Part shown: positions 61,612 to 64,000 of the stretch, piece by piece
Numbering within the stretch: the stretch's first letter is position 1
Layout of the letters: every line of letters begins with the position of its first letter
Assembly (NCBI RefSeq): GCF_024704835.1
Contig: NZ_JAMXBE010000003.1
Location: 186,001-250,000, forward strand
DNA: 64,000 nt
Reading direction: 5' to 3'
Origin: Parapedobacter tibetensis
GTDB lineage: Bacteria; Bacteroidota; Bacteroidia; Sphingobacteriales; Sphingobacteriaceae
The notes under the pieces: model-generated
The model's database searches: none
What the model saw: only the letters and a program-made list of their open reading frames with translations
Told to the model about the DNA's origin: nothing
Made by a program: the position numbers and the translations under genes

Positions 61612-62872
61612 ATATTCGGATTCTCACGTCGAGCATCGTTTCGCGGTAGATATTGCGGACATGGTCCATGGCGACTTCTAACTTCCTTTGCGCCGCGCCG
61701 TAGTCATCGTACACTTCCATGAGCCGAGAAGCGATTTCCTGGCCGGTAGTTTCTTCAATTTCGAAAACCCAGTCTTCCAGTCCAACGTCATACCACATCT
61801 GGCCTTTAATCGTGTCTTGCGGTTGCCGTAAATAGAAAGCGGGTGTGTTGTTGTAGCATGCGATGATCGGCGAATGGCATTCCATGCTGACGACCGCCGT
61901 TGCACTCGCGTATAAAGAGGCCGCCTCATCGCAAAACCAGTAGCGATCCATCTTGATTACGTGGCTGCGCACATCGGGTGGTAATGGATCGATGACCAAT
62001 TCGTCCATGATGGAAAGTTGGTAGCTCATCTCCGGACAGACCACCACAGGCAACCCGGTTTGCCTCACCCACGTAATGATAGCTTCACGGAGTTTCTTGT
62101 TGTCTTCCTCTTTATGTTGGTCATTCAGGGTGTCAACCTCGTTAATCTGTTCAGCTGTCCAATCCCTGCCGAGCTGATAATATGGAGTCCGTCGGAGCCG
62201 GGTGACCACGCAGAGGAATTGCTTCCGTTGCAGTTGGTGCGCATTCATGAAGTTGACGGCATCGTGGTCGTTACGGAGATCCATCGCAAACGTAGCATCG
62301 GGAGCGAAGCCTATCGCGCCTGCCTTGATGTTGTTGTCTCTGAGATTTTTTTCCGAAAGGGTATCCCGGAGGTACACAAAAGACGCATTGTCCAACACGT
62401 CTCGACGCTCCTGCCCGATGTCTTCAACGGTAATCCCGTAGATGCCGTAGGGTTTCTTAATGCGGGATTTCCACCATTGCAGTTTTGACTGCGCAACCAC
62501 CGAGGGGCCAGAGCCGTGCAGCATGAAGTCGGCGGTTTCCGCGGCACGGATCACTTCCTCACTTTCCACTTCGCCATCCCTGATGGATCCCGTGACGATC
62601 TGTAGGTCGGGGTACTTGCGTAGTAGCATCTGGTCGATAGCCCGTACCTCATGACCGGGCCAAAGGATCACGTTGGTGTCTGGCAGGTAAGTATTCAACA
62701 GCGCCAGCAAGCCGGGCGTGTGGGCGATATCTCCGATATTGTAATATTGCCATCCCGATACCAATAGGATGGTTTTTGGTTTCGCTGGCTGCGCTAGCAG
62801 CTGACGTAATGGAAGGCATGATGCGCCGGCGAGCAACATCATATCCTGTAGGAATGTTTTACGTTTCATCAT
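61601..62872 (-). CDS. Polysaccharide pyruvyl transferase-family protein, exported
   Basis: 423 residues from the first ATG. Export signal (MMLLAGASCLPLRQLLAQPA) unusual for the family. Family blocks: SGWQYYNIGDIAHTPGLLAL (N-terminal nucleotide-sugar-like site), LHGSGPSVVAQSKLQWW, FVYLRDTLSEKNLRDNNIKA, GFAPDATFAMDL, PVVVCPEMSYQLSIMDELV and VVSMECHSPIIACYNNTPAF. The common members attach pyruvate to surface polysaccharides in the cytoplasm; an exported form suggests a changed role. It follows the beta-propeller gene by about ten bases. Confidence 0.8.
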   Translation of the reverse strand: MMKRKTFLQDMMLLAGASCLPLRQLLAQPAKPKTILLVSGWQYYNIGDIAHTPGLLALLNTYLPDTNVILWPGHEVRAIDQMLLRKYPDLQIVTGSIRDGEVESEEVIRAAETADFMLHGSGPSVVAQSKLQWWKSRIKKPYGIYGITVEDIGQERRDVLDNASFVYLRDTLSEKNLRDNNIKAGAIGFAPDATFAMDLRNDHDAVNFMNAHQLQRKQFLCVVTRLRRTPYYQLGRDWTAEQINEVDTLNDQHKEEDNKKLREAIITWVRQTGLPVVVCPEMSYQLSIMDELVIDPLPPDVRSHVIKMDRYWFCDEAASLYASATAVVSMECHSPIIACYNNTPAFYLRQPQDTIKGQMWYDVGLEDWVFEIEETTGQEIASRLMEVYDDYGAAQRKLEVAMDHVRNIYRETMLDVRIRIFSA

Positions 62873-62882
62873 TGTCAAATTA

Positions 62883-64000
62883 TTATAGTAATCGTTGTAC
62901 TTCCGCCATTTTCACACTGCGCACACCACCATCAAAACTATTGTAAATGATGTATCTTCCGGTTCGGTCCCACGTTGGGTGGGCATCCAGTCGAAAGGAA
63001 CTATCGTTGACCTCGGCTGTTTCCACTTCGTCAATAATAAACTCCTCGCCAGTGGCGATGTTCAGCAACCGTATGGGGACCACACCGTCGCCTTTTGTCA
63101 CACTGGTTTCGTTGGGATACGCATCCGTCACCACGAATGGAAGGCCTCCGGGATGGAAGGAGGGATGGCCCGAACCGGGCCAAAACACCTCTTTCAAGTC
63201 CGTGCCGTCATATTTGAACGTCACCAGCTCAAGGGCTGGTTTATCGTCATTGACATTGAGGTTCATGGAAATATGTTCCCCATCTGGCATCCAAGCCATG
63301 TGGTGGCCACCTTTGGCATATTGCTGGGTGGTGATGGCGGTACGGATGTCGGTTCCGTCCGGCTTTAGTGTAACGACGGCTACACTGCGCTTGCCGCCAT
63401 CGCGCGGCCGCATGATGAGGCACGTCATGATCCGTGTCCCCTGCGGGTTCCACATCGCTTTGAAGCAATAGTACTCGTAATCCTGCGGGTTGGGTACGGC
63501 CAAACTGGGGATGGCTTTTTCGTAAATGTCCGCTATGGTTGCGATCCGTCGCGTTTCGTTGGCCGCTACGTCTGTCACGAAGATGCCGTCTGTAGCCACC
63601 GGTCCCATGTTGCGCTGTCTGTGCGCATCGGGAACGATGACACCGTAACCAGACTGCGCATAAAATGAATTGCGGAGGTTATGACCCACGAGCCGGCGGC
63701 CGTCTGCTGAGCACATAAATAGCGTGCCATGCAGTCTGCGGGATGCCCCTGTCAACGGATTGTACATTACGGTGACGGCCTCCCAAGTCGCTGTGTCTAC
63801 ATCATTATAGAACAACTGGCTATCATCCTTGCCCCACTGCACGTTGGCGCCCACCTGCATTTCCCAGCCGAAGGAGCGCGCCACAACCGTTGTGTCGGCG
63901 GTTTGACGATCGATGAGTACCACCTCGCCCCAGTCACCCGGTTCGGGATAATGATCCTCGAACGGCATGCGGAATAGGGCAAAATACCTTCCCGATGGGC
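62883..64000 (-). CDS. TolB/WD40-like beta-propeller protein, 5' end outside window
   Basis: The frame is open to the right edge (PSGRYFALFRMPFEDHYPEP). Repeated blades: MQVGANVQWGKDDSQLFYND, AMWNPQGTRIMTCLI, HHMAWMPDGEHISMNLNVND, GSGHPSFHPGGLPF, LDAHPTWDRTGRYIIYNSFD. The layout fits the TolB/oligogalacturonate-lyase-like propellers. Catalytic residues of oligogalacturonate lyase cannot be confirmed. Shares an operon with the pyruvyl-transferase-like gene. Confidence 0.8.
   Translation of the reverse strand, partial: PSGRYFALFRMPFEDHYPEPGDWGEVVLIDRQTADTTVVARSFGWEMQVGANVQWGKDDSQLFYNDVDTATWEAVTVMYNPLTGASRRLHGTLFMCSADGRRLVGHNLRNSFYAQSGYGVIVPDAHRQRNMGPVATDGIFVTDVAANETRRIATIADIYEKAIPSLAVPNPQDYEYYCFKAMWNPQGTRIMTCLIMRPRDGGKRSVAVVTLKPDGTDIRTAITTQQYAKGGHHMAWMPDGEHISMNLNVNDDKPALELVTFKYDGTDLKEVFWPGSGHPSFHPGGLPFVVTDAYPNETSVTKGDGVVPIRLLNIATGEEFIIDEVETAEVNDSSFRLDAHPTWDRTGRYIIYNSFDGGVRSVKMAEVQRLL

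Overview
The window comes from a Bacteroidota chromosome, most likely Sphingobacteriaceae (Parapedobacter/Olivibacter/Pedobacter-like; genus is inference). The support is two SusC/SusD pairs, an ECF sigma-FecR switch, TAnnTTTG-type promoter elements, paired RHS/DUF6443 proteins and VGIGTTTP-type surface proteins. No core housekeeping gene is present; about half of the window is accessory DNA.

Layout. (1) 1-9,775: an RHS operon on the minus strand: three VGIGTTTP fibre-like proteins, a SpvB-like YD-repeat protein, then a DUF6443 RHS protein whose toxin end lies beyond the left edge. (2) 9,780-20,470: a graveyard and store of RHS ends. Four orphan cassettes (A-D), each a toxin tip with its immunity gene, plus a longer displaced RHS 3' end (E), are mixed with two copies of a RelE-like toxin, a SymE-like gene, an XRE regulator, a broken transposon primase and repeated flanks. 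Cassettes B, C and D abut at the same [10 protein letters not shown] seam, which is the boundary between the RHS core and its variable tip. (3) 20,477-30,475: a second RHS operon with the same gene order (fibre proteins, SpvB-like partner, DUF6443 RHS with tip, immunity gene). Its leader is a duplicate of the leader in region 1. (4) 30,579-31,159: a 21-bp degenerate tandem repeat. (5) 31,174-34,272: a minus-strand lysis-like set (lipoprotein, fibronectin-III protein, CHAP amidase, holin-like membrane protein, HTH protein). The CHAP gene carries an in-frame palindromic repeat. (6) 34,460-39,367: LytTR two-component pair, an LpxL-like acyltransferase and a Crp-family regulator. (7) 39,937-46,746: secreted small protein, SusD, SusC and a TlpA-like thioredoxin. 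(8) 47,387-49,790: Rpn nuclease and gene remnants. (9) 49,788-57,067: sigma, FecR, STN-SusC and SusD. (10) 57,285-61,611: AT-rich mobile patch with a truncated tRNA-Val (attachment-site-like), a serine hydrolase, a group II intron remnant, an AbiE toxin-antitoxin pair with a perfect 22-bp inverted repeat, and a HipA remnant. (11) 61,601-64,000: a pyruvyl-transferase-like protein and a TolB-like beta-propeller that runs off the right edge.

How it works together. The two RHS operons look like complete contact- or secretion-dependent toxin systems: fibre proteins, a split RHS shell and a swappable C-terminal toxin with its own immunity gene. The orphan cassettes between them share the seam sequence with the full-length gene, so homologous recombination could install a new tip and matching immunity. 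Several immunity proteins carry signal peptides, which points to toxins that act in the periplasm. The remaining genes are nutrient uptake (two SusCD systems with different regulators), sensing, and defence or addiction modules.
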